From an uncultured Clostridia bacterium (GTDB lineage: Bacteria > Bacillota > Clostridia > TANB77 > CAG-508), in contig CAKOVI010000003.1 of NCBI GenBank assembly GCA_934121905.1, positions 62,001 through 126,000 of the forward strand: 64,000 nucleotides of DNA, written 5' to 3'. The position numbers and the translations under genes are program-made. The notes beneath the pieces were generated by a model. That model saw only the letters and a list, made by a program, of their open reading frames with translations, was not told the origin of the DNA and made no database searches. Positions 1 through 7,539 of the stretch are shown piece by piece. Numbering within the stretch: the first letter of the stretch is position 1; every line of letters starts with the position of its first letter.

Positions 1-117
1 TATTAAAGAATTTGTAACAGAAAGAAGCATTCCAACTGTACTTCCTCCTGCAAGTTCAATTTCTGGATTTTCTAAATCATCTAATATTGGTATCATTTTT
101 TCATTATATAAAGTCAT
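1..117 (-). CDS. Cyclodeaminase/cyclohydrolase-like protein, N-terminal fragment
   Basis: The first 39 codons of a minus-strand gene that leaves the window at base 1. The ATG (complement of 115-117) has AAAGGA just upstream. The fragment contains ELAGGSTVGMLLSVTNSL, which resembles the N-terminal Gly-Gly-Gly-Ser helix region of the formimidoyl-THF cyclodeaminase/methenyl-THF cyclohydrolase family (a folate one-carbon enzyme). It begins 18 bases after the stop of the U32 gene, so the two are probably cotranscribed. The family call rests on about 20 residues and is tentative. Confidence 0.45.
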   Translation of the reverse strand, partial: MTLYNEKMIPILDDLENPEIELAGGSTVGMLLSVTNSLI

Positions 118-135
118 TTTGGTTCCTTTCGTTTC

Positions 136-1365
136 TCATTTTTTTCTTCTTATAATCCAATTTTCTTGTGTCTCTATTGGTAATTTCATTAATACCTGCT
201 GACCTTGTTTTCCAGGATTTACCGTTTCTATTTCTTCTTTAGTTTCTATATCCCATAATTTGTCAATGGTAAACTTTGTAGGTTCTAATTTTCCAGGTAT
301 TAAAATCTCAAGCTCATCTCCTACTGATAATTTATTTCGGATTTCTATTATACTTTTATCATTTTCTAAACCTACAACTTTTCCACCAAACTCATAATTT
401 GCATTATATTGCTTACCTTCATATTCTTGAATATCCTTGTTTTCTCTACTATTAAAATAAAAAGTTGTAAGTCCTCTTGTTTTTATTTTTTCAATTTCTT
501 TCATATATTTTTCTGCATCATAGCTTTCAGGATTTTTCATATAGTCATCAATTGCAGCTCTATATATACTTACAATACTTGCTATATAATACTCTGTTTT
601 CAATCTTCCCTCTATTTTCAAACTGTCTACTCCCATTTCTATGATTTCTGGAAGTTCATGTATTAAACATAAATCTTTTGAAGAAAGTATACTTGTTCCA
701 TGTTCATCTATTTCAACTGGCATTAAATTTCCTGGATTGTTTTTTTCTTCTAAATATACATTATATGACCATCTGCAACTTTGTGCACAACTTCCATAAT
801 TTGCACTTCTACCGCACAAAAAATCACTTAAGAAACATCTTCCAGAATATGAAAAACATATTGCTCCATGTACAAATATCTCTATTTCCATTCCCTCTGG
901 TTTATTTTCCATTATATATTTTAATTGATTTTTATCCATTTCTCTTGCCATAATCATTCTTTTACAACCCTGATTATACCAAAATTTACATGCCTCTAAA
1001 CTTACCAAATTACTTTGGGTACTAACATTTACTGGAACACTTGGTGCATATTTTAAAATGGCACTTATTACTCCTGGATCTGCTGCTATTATTCCATCTG
1101 GTTTTACTTCTTCTAATTTTTTACACATTTGTTTTATCTCTTCATAATCTGTATCAAATGCATATATGTTCATTGCTACATATACCTTTTTTCCAAGCTC
1201 ATGTGCATATTTAATTGTTTTTATTAAATCATCATCATCTATGGCCGCTCTCGACCTTAGTGATAAACTTGCTGTTCCACAATACACTGCGTCTGCCCCA
1301 TATAAGAATGCTACTTTTGCTTTTTCAAATGACCCTGCTGGTGCTAATAATTCTACTTTTTTCAT
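136..1365 (-). CDS. U32 family protein (TrhP/YrrO-like, probable tRNA hydroxylation)
   Basis: A 409-residue protein starting MKKVELLAPAGSFEKAKVAF, the usual N-terminus of U32 proteins. The family signature is intact around residues 165-200: EIFVHGAICFSYSGRC, followed by GSCAQSCRWSY, giving the conserved cysteines that bind an iron-sulfur cluster. Members such as E. coli TrhP and B. subtilis YrrN/YrrO make 5-hydroxyuridine at tRNA position 34, using prephenate. A TrmR-type O-methyltransferase, which acts on that same hydroxyuridine, lies 2 kb away at 3454-4041 on the same strand, supporting a wobble-modification role. The old label 'collagenase/peptidase' is unlikely to describe the cellular role. 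Start chosen at the only N-terminal ATG with family-like sequence. Confidence 0.85.
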   Translation of the reverse strand: MKKVELLAPAGSFEKAKVAFLYGADAVYCGTASLSLRSRAAIDDDDLIKTIKYAHELGKKVYVAMNIYAFDTDYEEIKQMCKKLEEVKPDGIIAADPGVISAILKYAPSVPVNVSTQSNLVSLEACKFWYNQGCKRMIMAREMDKNQLKYIMENKPEGMEIEIFVHGAICFSYSGRCFLSDFLCGRSANYGSCAQSCRWSYNVYLEEKNNPGNLMPVEIDEHGTSILSSKDLCLIHELPEIIEMGVDSLKIEGRLKTEYYIASIVSIYRAAIDDYMKNPESYDAEKYMKEIEKIKTRGLTTFYFNSRENKDIQEYEGKQYNANYEFGGKVVGLENDKSIIEIRNKLSVGDELEILIPGKLEPTKFTIDKLWDIETKEEIETVNPGKQGQQVLMKLPIETQENWIIRRKK

Positions 1366-1399
1366 ATTTTTCTAATCCTTCCTTTTTTGTTCACATATT

Positions 1400-1428
1400 A
1401 GTATACTATCAAAATGGGAAATTTTCAA
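1400..1428 (-). promoter_or_regulatory. Sigma-A-type promoter for the U32 gene
   Basis: On the minus strand TTGAAA (complement 1423-1428), a 17-base spacer, then TATACT (complement 1400-1405), 35 bases before the U32 start codon. It sits back to back with the plus-strand promoter at 1436-1464. Confidence 0.6.
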
Positions 1429-1435
1429 GCAACTA

Positions 1436-1464
1436 TGGACTTTTTTAAAAATTTGTTGTATAAT
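1436..1464 (+). promoter_or_regulatory. Sigma-A-type promoter for the 1513 gene
   Basis: TGGACT (1436-1441), a 17-base spacer and a consensus TATAAT (1459-1464), about 48 bases before the start codon. The -35 has one departure from TTGACT. Divergent with the U32 promoter. Confidence 0.6.
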
Positions 1465-1512
1465 AAACAGAATTGGAAATTTTTTACAATTTATAATAAA
1501 GGAGGACTACAG

Positions 1513-3378
1513 ATGTATAACACTGATATTAACGATTTAGAAAAACTACAATATATGCAATCAAAAATTCACGAAATTACTTTAGACTGTATAAATACTT
1601 TTTCATTAGCTGAACAAAAAGATTCTCTTTTTTACACCTTTTTGTCATTAGTATTTATGCGTTTTAGAGATTCTATAGACACCAGTGTGGCTAATCCAGC
1701 TAGGTTGAAGGCAAATCAAAGTGTTATAGATAATATTGAAAAAGAAGTTTTAAAAAAATTAAATAATAATTTACCTGACAATTATAGTTTAGATGATATT
1801 GATAAAATGGCAAAGAAAGTAGTTCAAGCTGTTTGTAAAGATTATTTAGGTGCTACAATAGTTTTTCATTCCAAAAACAACTGTAGTACATATTGCGAAG
1901 AATCTGAGGATTCTTATGTAAAAGCATTATATAAATCACTTCTTACTACTGAAGAATATCTTAGAAGCAATGATAAAATTCATGAGCAAACACTGTTTTC
2001 AAAATTATATCATCATTTTCAAAAATTAGATATTTCAAATACTTTTATAGATGATGAGCCCAATCCGTTAGCACCTAGGAAAGTAAAGCCTTTAGATTTG
2101 AAAAATATAAGCACTCTCGAAAAATACTATGATACCAAAATAGCCTTGTTAACTTTACTAACTAATCATAGTATACCTTGTACAGAATATACAGATGGAA
2201 AAAAGCATAAATATTGTGTTAGTGAATTAGATGTTCCTTATTTACAATTGGTTAAACAAACTATGGATTCAAAACCTAAGAATAAAGATGAAGCTATCAA
2301 AATTTTAATAGATTTGGCACATGAAAATTATTTTAGAGAATATGTTCCTTTTGATGAACAACTAGATTTGGCTTTAAAGGAAAGAGAATTTGCTAAACAA
2401 AGTAATTTATATTCTACTAAAATATTAGATGTTAAATTACAAAATAAATATACTCAAGAACTTACTAATCTTAAAAATAATCTAAATCAATTAAAAAATG
2501 ATAGATTATTAAATTACATATTAACACTAGAATTGCCCAATATTTTTCATGAATTATCTGAACTTCCTAATTTAAATGTAAAAATAAAATCACATAAGGA
2601 ACGTGCTAAATCAAGTGGTTTCTATGCTTGTTATTATACGGTTGAATTAAATGGAATTGTTGTTGGAGAGGTACTAGGTAATTCTGAATTTCGTTATAAT
2701 CTATCTAAAGAAGGGTATGCTGCTCATAATACTATGTATAAAAAATCATTTGATATTAAGCCTTTATTCGAATTACGAGCATTTCCTTTAGAAACTTCTG
2801 AACAAGCTAAAAGAGATTTAGATTTTTACTGTGAATTTTTAAGTACTCTTAGTTTGAATGATGTAAGTGGTTATCATATTCCTAAAGAAGAACAAAAAGC
2901 CTTAAAATATTTAAAAGAATTAGTAAGTTATGCTCAGTCTCAAATTAAAGTTAGAGATTATATAACTATTCAAAATGGTAACGAAATTTACCAGATGCCA
3001 TTTTTTGATTACATGACGAGTGTTATAGAAGCCAAAGGAGCCAAATATGTTACAATATATCCTGCTCACATTGTAGAACACAATCAATCAATTGCTGTTC
3101 CACAAAGTCCTTTGTATTCTCTTGAAAACCTATTAAAATCCCGTATAGGCTTTTCTGTTTTAGCAAATATGATTAGAGAAAAATATGTTCACATCGCTAC
3201 AACTGAAAAACATGATAAGCTTCTTGCTAATTCACCTGTCAGGTCATATTCTTCAACTTTAACACCTAAGTATGATCTTCCTATTGATAATTTATCTATT
3301 AAGGAAATTGAGGAAAATTATGAACCTTTAGATATTGATTTTCATCCGATGGGACAATATGTTGATGATGAAAGATAA
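1513..3378 (+). CDS. Large uncharacterised protein with faint RelA/SpoT-synthetase resemblance
   Basis: A 621-residue soluble protein. The start is set by AAAGGAGG ending nine bases before ATG 1513; in-frame ATGs further upstream overlap the promoter and have no ribosome binding site. I do not recognise the family. Two segments recall the (p)ppGpp synthetase fold: KDYLGATIVFHS (about residue 112), like the D-x-x-G-x-R-[IV] strand, and after a helical insert of roughly 240 residues AKSSGFYACYYTVELNG...GEVLGNSEF...GYAAHNTMYKK (about 365-410), like the GY-x-S-x-H, E-x-Q-I-R-T and A-x-H-x-x-Y-K elements. Canonical catalytic residues are not all present, so the resemblance may be coincidental. Own promoter and a terminator behind it: a single-gene unit. 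Confidence 0.55.
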   Translation: MYNTDINDLEKLQYMQSKIHEITLDCINTFSLAEQKDSLFYTFLSLVFMRFRDSIDTSVANPARLKANQSVIDNIEKEVLKKLNNNLPDNYSLDDIDKMAKKVVQAVCKDYLGATIVFHSKNNCSTYCEESEDSYVKALYKSLLTTEEYLRSNDKIHEQTLFSKLYHHFQKLDISNTFIDDEPNPLAPRKVKPLDLKNISTLEKYYDTKIALLTLLTNHSIPCTEYTDGKKHKYCVSELDVPYLQLVKQTMDSKPKNKDEAIKILIDLAHENYFREYVPFDEQLDLALKEREFAKQSNLYSTKILDVKLQNKYTQELTNLKNNLNQLKNDRLLNYILTLELPNIFHELSELPNLNVKIKSHKERAKSSGFYACYYTVELNGIVVGEVLGNSEFRYNLSKEGYAAHNTMYKKSFDIKPLFELRAFPLETSEQAKRDLDFYCEFLSTLSLNDVSGYHIPKEEQKALKYLKELVSYAQSQIKVRDYITIQNGNEIYQMPFFDYMTSVIEAKGAKYVTIYPAHIVEHNQSIAVPQSPLYSLENLLKSRIGFSVLANMIREKYVHIATTEKHDKLLANSPVRSYSSTLTPKYDLPIDNLSIKEIEENYEPLDIDFHPMGQYVDDER

Positions 3379-3389
3379 CCTGTTCTCCT

Positions 3390-3411
3390 TTTGGTACCGT
3401 CCTTTTTTGGG
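3390..3411. repeat. REP half-site (GGTACCGTCCTTTTTT type)
   Basis: TTGGTACCGTCCTTTTTTGG closely matches the half-element at about 60279-60299 (TTGGTGCCGTCCTTTTTTTGG). Single arm, no partner here, directly after the 1513 gene. Confidence 0.5.
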
Positions 3412-3413
3412 AT

Positions 3414-3452
3414 AAAAAATAGCCTATGATTTTTTTCATAAGCTATTTTTTT
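3414..3452. terminator. Bidirectional terminator between convergent genes
   Basis: AATAGCcTATGA, a T-rich loop, then TCATAaGCTATT, flanked by A6 on one side and T7 on the other, so it can stop transcription from the 1513 gene and from trmR. Confidence 0.8.
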
Positions 3453-3453
3453 A

Positions 3454-4041
3454 TTATTTCAATTTTGTTATAGCAAGTCCATCTCCCACCTCTAAAATTT
3501 CTGTATCAAGAAGTGGATTTTCTGTTGTTTCTGCAATATATTCTCTTAAATTCCTTACAGCTGTACGTTGTTTATGTTTATTGTAATCGCTCATTACATA
3601 TCCTTTATACAAAATATTATCTGCAAATATTATGCCATTTGGAGCTAGCATTCTTAGAGCTTCTGCTAAGAAGAATGGATATTTTCCTTTTGCTGCATCG
3701 ATAAATACCATATCATATTTTTCGTTAAGAGTCGGTAAAACTTCTACAGCATCTCCAACATAAATATTTATTTTATCTTCTAGTTCCATCTCTTTTATAT
3801 TTTTCTTAGCTTCTTCTACTCTTTCTTCATCTCTTTCAATTGTGTCTATTTTTCCATTCTCAGATAGAAATCCAGAAAAGCATATTGCTGAATATCCAAC
3901 TGCAGTGCCTATTTCCAATATTTTTGATGGTTTATTTTGCATCATTCTTTTTTCTATTTCATGTAGTGTATCATCCATTATTATAGGAATATGCTCTTCT
4001 AGGGCTTTTTGTTTTATTTCGTTTAATTTATCTTGCTTCAT
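3454..4041 (-). CDS. trmR: O-methyltransferase, probable tRNA 5-hydroxyuridine methyltransferase TrmR
   Basis: A 195-residue class I SAM-dependent methyltransferase of the YrrM/COMT family (B. subtilis YrrM is slightly longer). SAM motif I is EIGTAVGYSAICF (about residues 43-55), motif II IDTIERDEER, and the metal/catalytic region is FIDAAKGKYPFFLAEALRML with FADNILYKG after it. TrmR methylates 5-hydroxyuridine-34 to 5-methoxyuridine in tRNAs. The U32 gene at 136-1365, a candidate hydroxylase for that base, supports this over a small-molecule substrate. Its start overlaps the end of the 4028-4309 gene by 14 bases and has only a weak ribosome binding site, so translation is probably coupled. 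Confidence 0.7.
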   Translation of the reverse strand: MKQDKLNEIKQKALEEHIPIIMDDTLHEIEKRMMQNKPSKILEIGTAVGYSAICFSGFLSENGKIDTIERDEERVEEAKKNIKEMELEDKINIYVGDAVEVLPTLNEKYDMVFIDAAKGKYPFFLAEALRMLAPNGIIFADNILYKGYVMSDYNKHKQRTAVRNLREYIAETTENPLLDTEILEVGDGLAITKLK

Positions 4042-4309
4042 TTGAATTGCTTCTTTCTTTTATTTTTTTCTCTTCTTCATTATACCAACCAATTATGCAT
4101 TCCTCATCTCCAGCTAAATCCGGAAATTCATCAATTATTTTTTGAATCGCATCTTTCATAAGTAAATGTTCATCATATATATAATGAATAAATTTTGTTC
4201 TTGGTCCTAACTGTGGTGGTTCATTTTTTAATCTTTCAATTTGCTCTTTTCTTCTTAGATATCTATCTGCTTGGTATGTAGCGATTTCAGCAGCGGTTAT
4301 TCTATGCAT
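4028..4309 (-). CDS. Small conserved-looking protein of unknown function
   Basis: A 93-residue charged protein (MHRITAAEIATYQADRYLRR...), with no membrane segment or motif I recognise. The start is ATG at complement 4307-4309, eight bases after AGGAGG; an in-frame GTG three codons earlier overlaps that site and is rejected. Placed between typA and trmR on the same strand, overlapping trmR by 14 bases, which suggests an operon and coupling. Confidence 0.7.
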   Translation of the reverse strand: MHRITAAEIATYQADRYLRRKEQIERLKNEPPQLGPRTKFIHYIYDEHLLMKDAIQKIIDEFPDLAGDEECIIGWYNEEEKKIKERSNSNEAR

Positions 4310-4333
4310 TTTTACCACCTCCTATTACAATAA

Positions 4334-6151
4334 TTATTTATTATTTCTTGCCATTCTTTCTCTTTCTTTATTATTTAAAATTTTCTTTCTTAATCTAATT
4401 GATTTTGGAGTAACTTCAACAAGTTCATCATCTTGGATAAATTCAATAGCTTTTTCCAAGCTCATTTGGATTGGTGGAACTAAACGAAGTGCATCATCAG
4501 CTCCTGAAGAACGTGTATTTGTTAAGTGTTTTTCTTTACATACATTTACAGCTAAGTCTTCTCCTCTTGAATTTAGACCTACTATCATTCCTTCATAAAC
4601 ATCTACACCTGCACCAATAAATAAGTCTCCTTTTTCTTGTGCATTATATAGACCATAAGTTACAGATTTTCCAGTTTCAAAAGCTACTATTGTTCCTCTA
4701 ACTCTGGCAACTACTTCACCTTTAAATGGTTCATATCCCTTGAACATACTTGCCATTGTTCCTTCACCTTTTGTATCTGTTAAAAATTCTGTTCTATATC
4801 CAATTAACCCTCTTGCTGGAATATTAAATTCAATCTTTGTATGTCCATCTTCAGCAGGTTCCATGTTTACCATTTCGGCTTTTCTTCTACCTAATTTTTC
4901 AATAACTGTTCCTACTGAATCATCTGGTACATTTACAACTAAAGTTTCTATTGGTTCACATTTTACACCATCGATTTCTTTTATAATAACTTTAGGACGA
5001 GATACTAAAAGCTCAAATCCTTCTCTTCTCATTGTTTCAATTAATACAGATAAGTGTAATTCTCCTCTTCCTGATACTTCAAATGAATCTGGAGTTTCAC
5101 CTTCTTTAACTCTTAATGAAACATTTCTTTCTAACTCTTTAAACAATCTATCTCTAATATGTCTTGATGTTACAAATTGTCCTTCTCTTCCTGCAAATGG
5201 TCCATTGTTTACACTAAATGTCATTGTAACTGTTGGTTCGTCTATATTTACAAAGTCTATTTTCTCAACATTTTCAGGATCACATACAGTTTCACCTATA
5301 CTTATATCTGAAATTCCAGCAAATTCTATTATATCTCCTGCTGTTACTTCTTCAACTTCAACTTTCTTTAAACCTACATGTGTATATAATTTTGCAATTT
5401 TACCTTGATATACAGTATCATCAGCTTTGCAAACTGATACTGTCATTCCAACTGTAAACTTACCACGTTCTACTCTACCAACACCTATTCTCCCAACATA
5501 ATCATCGTAATCTATGTTAGATACAAGCATTTGAGCAGTTCCATCTAAATCGCATTTTGGAGCTTCTATTGTGTTTACCATTGTTTCAAATAGAGGTGTC
5601 ATATCACTATCTTCATCAGATAGATTTAATTTTGATACACCATTTTTTGCAGATGCATATACAACTGGAAATTCTAGTTGTTCATCTGTTGCGTCTAATT
5701 CGATGAATAATTCTATAACTTCATCTACAACTTTTTCAGGATTTGCTCCTGGTCTATCTATTTTGTTTATTACAACTATTGGTTTTAAATTTAATGCTAG
5801 GGCTTTTTTCAAAACTTCTCTTGTTTGAGGCATAGCTCCTTCAAATGCATCTACTAATAAAAGTACTCCATCAACTGTTTTTAGTACTCTTTCTACTTCT
5901 CCACCAAAATCAGCATGTCCTGGTGTGTCTACTATATTTATTTTTATGTCTTTGTACATTACTGATGTATTTTTTGAAAGTATTGTTATTCCTCTTTCTT
6001 TTTCTAGGTCATTTGAATCCATTACTCTGTCTTGTACTTGTTCATTGTCTCTAAATACATGGCTTTGTTTTAACAAACTATCTACTAGTGTTGTTTTTCC
6101 ATGGTCTACATGTGCTATTATTGCTATGTTTCTTATTTTTTGGTTATTCAT
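4334..6151 (-). CDS. typA: Translational GTPase TypA/BipA
   Basis: A 605-residue ribosome-binding GTPase of the EF-G/LepA superfamily, involved in ribosome assembly and stress adaptation. All G motifs are visible: G1 AHVDHGKTTL (about residue 14), switch region RGITI, G3 DTPGHADFGGEVER, G4 NKID. The C-terminal domains include the family-typical GRGELHLSVLIETMRREGFE and FIGAGVDVYEGMIVG. Full length for TypA. ATG is preceded by AAGGAG. It lies first in a minus-strand group with 4028-4309 and trmR. Confidence 0.96.
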   Translation of the reverse strand: MNNQKIRNIAIIAHVDHGKTTLVDSLLKQSHVFRDNEQVQDRVMDSNDLEKERGITILSKNTSVMYKDIKINIVDTPGHADFGGEVERVLKTVDGVLLLVDAFEGAMPQTREVLKKALALNLKPIVVINKIDRPGANPEKVVDEVIELFIELDATDEQLEFPVVYASAKNGVSKLNLSDEDSDMTPLFETMVNTIEAPKCDLDGTAQMLVSNIDYDDYVGRIGVGRVERGKFTVGMTVSVCKADDTVYQGKIAKLYTHVGLKKVEVEEVTAGDIIEFAGISDISIGETVCDPENVEKIDFVNIDEPTVTMTFSVNNGPFAGREGQFVTSRHIRDRLFKELERNVSLRVKEGETPDSFEVSGRGELHLSVLIETMRREGFELLVSRPKVIIKEIDGVKCEPIETLVVNVPDDSVGTVIEKLGRRKAEMVNMEPAEDGHTKIEFNIPARGLIGYRTEFLTDTKGEGTMASMFKGYEPFKGEVVARVRGTIVAFETGKSVTYGLYNAQEKGDLFIGAGVDVYEGMIVGLNSRGEDLAVNVCKEKHLTNTRSSGADDALRLVPPIQMSLEKAIEFIQDDELVEVTPKSIRLRKKILNNKERERMARNNK

Positions 6152-6230
6152 TTTTTATTTCTCCTTTTTCTCTCTTTTTTAACTTTTATATTATACTACT
6201 GTTTGGTGGTTGTTGTCAACATAAAATTTA

Positions 6231-6275
6231 GAAATGGGGACGGTTCCTTTTTAAAAAAGGAACCGTCCCCATTTC
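6231..6275. repeat. REP palindrome (GGGGACGGTTC type)
   Basis: Near-perfect 45-base inverted repeat, GAAATGGGGACGGTTCC then A/T centre then the complement. Located between typA and the nucleotidyltransferase gene; it could also act as a hairpin at the end of the latter's transcript. Same family as 16365-16404, 46967-47009 and 53015-53106. Confidence 0.85.
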
Positions 6276-6283
6276 AAAATCAA

Positions 6284-6847
6284 TTATTGCTGTTGCATCT
6301 TAAGTAATAGTCTTGTTTTTATTTTGTCAATTATTTCTGTTGTGCTAATTCCCTCTGTTCTTGGCTGCACAACACCTTTGACTCCGTACTTTTCGAATAA
6401 CTGCTTTCTAGCATTTTTTATTACACTATTATCTTCATGTACGAAAATATCCGGCTTTACTTTGTCAACTACAGGAATAAAGATGTTTAACCATTCAAAT
6501 GATGGCGTGTTTTCAAAGGTAAATGGAACTGACCGTAGTGGGTCATAATCAGCTAAAATTACATAATCTGCTGATATACAATTGGCTATTGTTTCCATTC
6601 TTACATTTTCATCAAGCACCGGTGGGTCTTCTTTTTTCAAAGCTGCTGCTCGGTCACTTTTAACCGCTACAACAAGAATGTCCCCCTGCTTTTTGGCTGC
6701 TGCTAGCATCCGCATGTGACCTACATGAAACAGGTCGAATGTTCCAGAAGACATTACTATGCTTTTTCCTTGGCTTCGTTCTTCTTTCAAACATTCTACT
6801 AATTCCTCGTAGTCTGTTCCATAGATGATTTTTTTCTTTTTTTCCAT
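6284..6847 (-). CDS. Cytidylyltransferase-like nucleotidyltransferase (HldE C-domain type)
   Basis: A 187-residue protein of the nucleotidyltransferase (HIGH) superfamily: SSGTFDLFHVGHMRML (about residues 32-47) is the nucleotide-binding G-x-F-D-x-x-H-x-G-H motif and ISTTEII near the C-terminus matches the family's second signature. Relatives transfer AMP or CMP to heptose phosphate, glycerol phosphate or similar; the substrate is not readable here. Start ATG at complement 6845-6847 with AGGAGG upstream; an earlier in-frame ATG lacks one. Base and codon use are richer in G+C than the neighbours. It contains two ordinary in-frame CGG codons (complement 6533-6535 and 6710-6712), the only recognisable enzyme here that does, so it may be a recent import. 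Confidence 0.75.
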   Translation of the reverse strand: MEKKKKIIYGTDYEELVECLKEERSQGKSIVMSSGTFDLFHVGHMRMLAAAKKQGDILVVAVKSDRAAALKKEDPPVLDENVRMETIANCISADYVILADYDPLRSVPFTFENTPSFEWLNIFIPVVDKVKPDIFVHEDNSVIKNARKQLFEKYGVKGVVQPRTEGISTTEIIDKIKTRLLLKMQQQ

Positions 6848-6917
6848 GTTAGGTTCCTCCTTTTGATTGATGAATACCTTTTTTATATAATTTTGCATAT
6901 TAGCAAAAAATTAAAAA

Positions 6918-7391
6918 CTAATCAACAATTACCTTTTTTGTTTCTAAATATTTCTTTAGATTGTCCAAAACAGGTTTATTCAAATGAAATATATTTTCTG
7001 GTAAATCGTCTATATCAAACCATTTTAAATTTGTAACTTCTCCGTCTGTGAAGTTTATTTCGCCTTCATATTCTGTACAAATAAACGCATGGCTTAAGGC
7101 ATATACTTCATCTTGAGATTTATCATATTTGTGATACATTTTTTTACCTGAAAATATCCCCATAAGTTCTGGATTTATTGGCTCTATATTTAATTCTTCT
7201 TTTATTTCCCTTTTTAGTGTTTCTAAATATGTTTCTCCTATATCCATTCCTCCACCATGTAAGGCCCACATGCCGTTGTCATTTCTTTTTTGTAATAATA
7301 CTTTGTGGTCTTTGTAAATTACTAAAACCGAAACAGGTCTGTGCATAGGAATGTGTCCTACTAAGTTTCTTATATATTTTTCATTATCCAT
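6918..7391 (-). CDS. NUDIX hydrolase
   Basis: A 157-residue NUDIX protein. The box GGGMDIGETYLETLKREIKEEL (positions 7203-7268 on the minus strand) carries the E-x7-R-E-x2-E-E metal-binding residues, although the usual Gly after E-E-x is Asn. Likely hydrolyses a nucleoside diphosphate derivative; the substrate cannot be told. ATG preceded by AGAGGA. It directly precedes the nucleotidyltransferase gene on the same strand (about 70 bases apart). Confidence 0.85.
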   Translation of the reverse strand: MDNEKYIRNLVGHIPMHRPVSVLVIYKDHKVLLQKRNDNGMWALHGGGMDIGETYLETLKREIKEELNIEPINPELMGIFSGKKMYHKYDKSQDEVYALSHAFICTEYEGEINFTDGEVTNLKWFDIDDLPENIFHLNKPVLDNLKKYLETKKVIVD

Positions 7392-7539
7392 TTTTATTTT
7401 TCCTCTTTCTTACATATCCTTTAAATTTATAAGCATTATTATTTTACTATAGTTTGCTCTTTTTTTCAAGAAAAATTGATAAGTTCTTAAGTAATTTACA
7501 TAAGAATTGACTTTTACTAGCCCGGTCGTTTTCTAACCA

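Noticed and set aside
1414..1512. Upstream in-frame ATG codons giving a 654-residue version of the 1513 product
   Set aside because: They overlap the promoter and lack a ribosome binding site, while ATG 1513 has AAAGGAGG at good spacing.
4740..5408. Long open frame (222 codons) on the plus strand inside typA
   Set aside because: Antisense shadow of a well-conserved gene; no ribosome binding site and Ser/Pro-rich composition typical of reversed AT-rich coding sequence.
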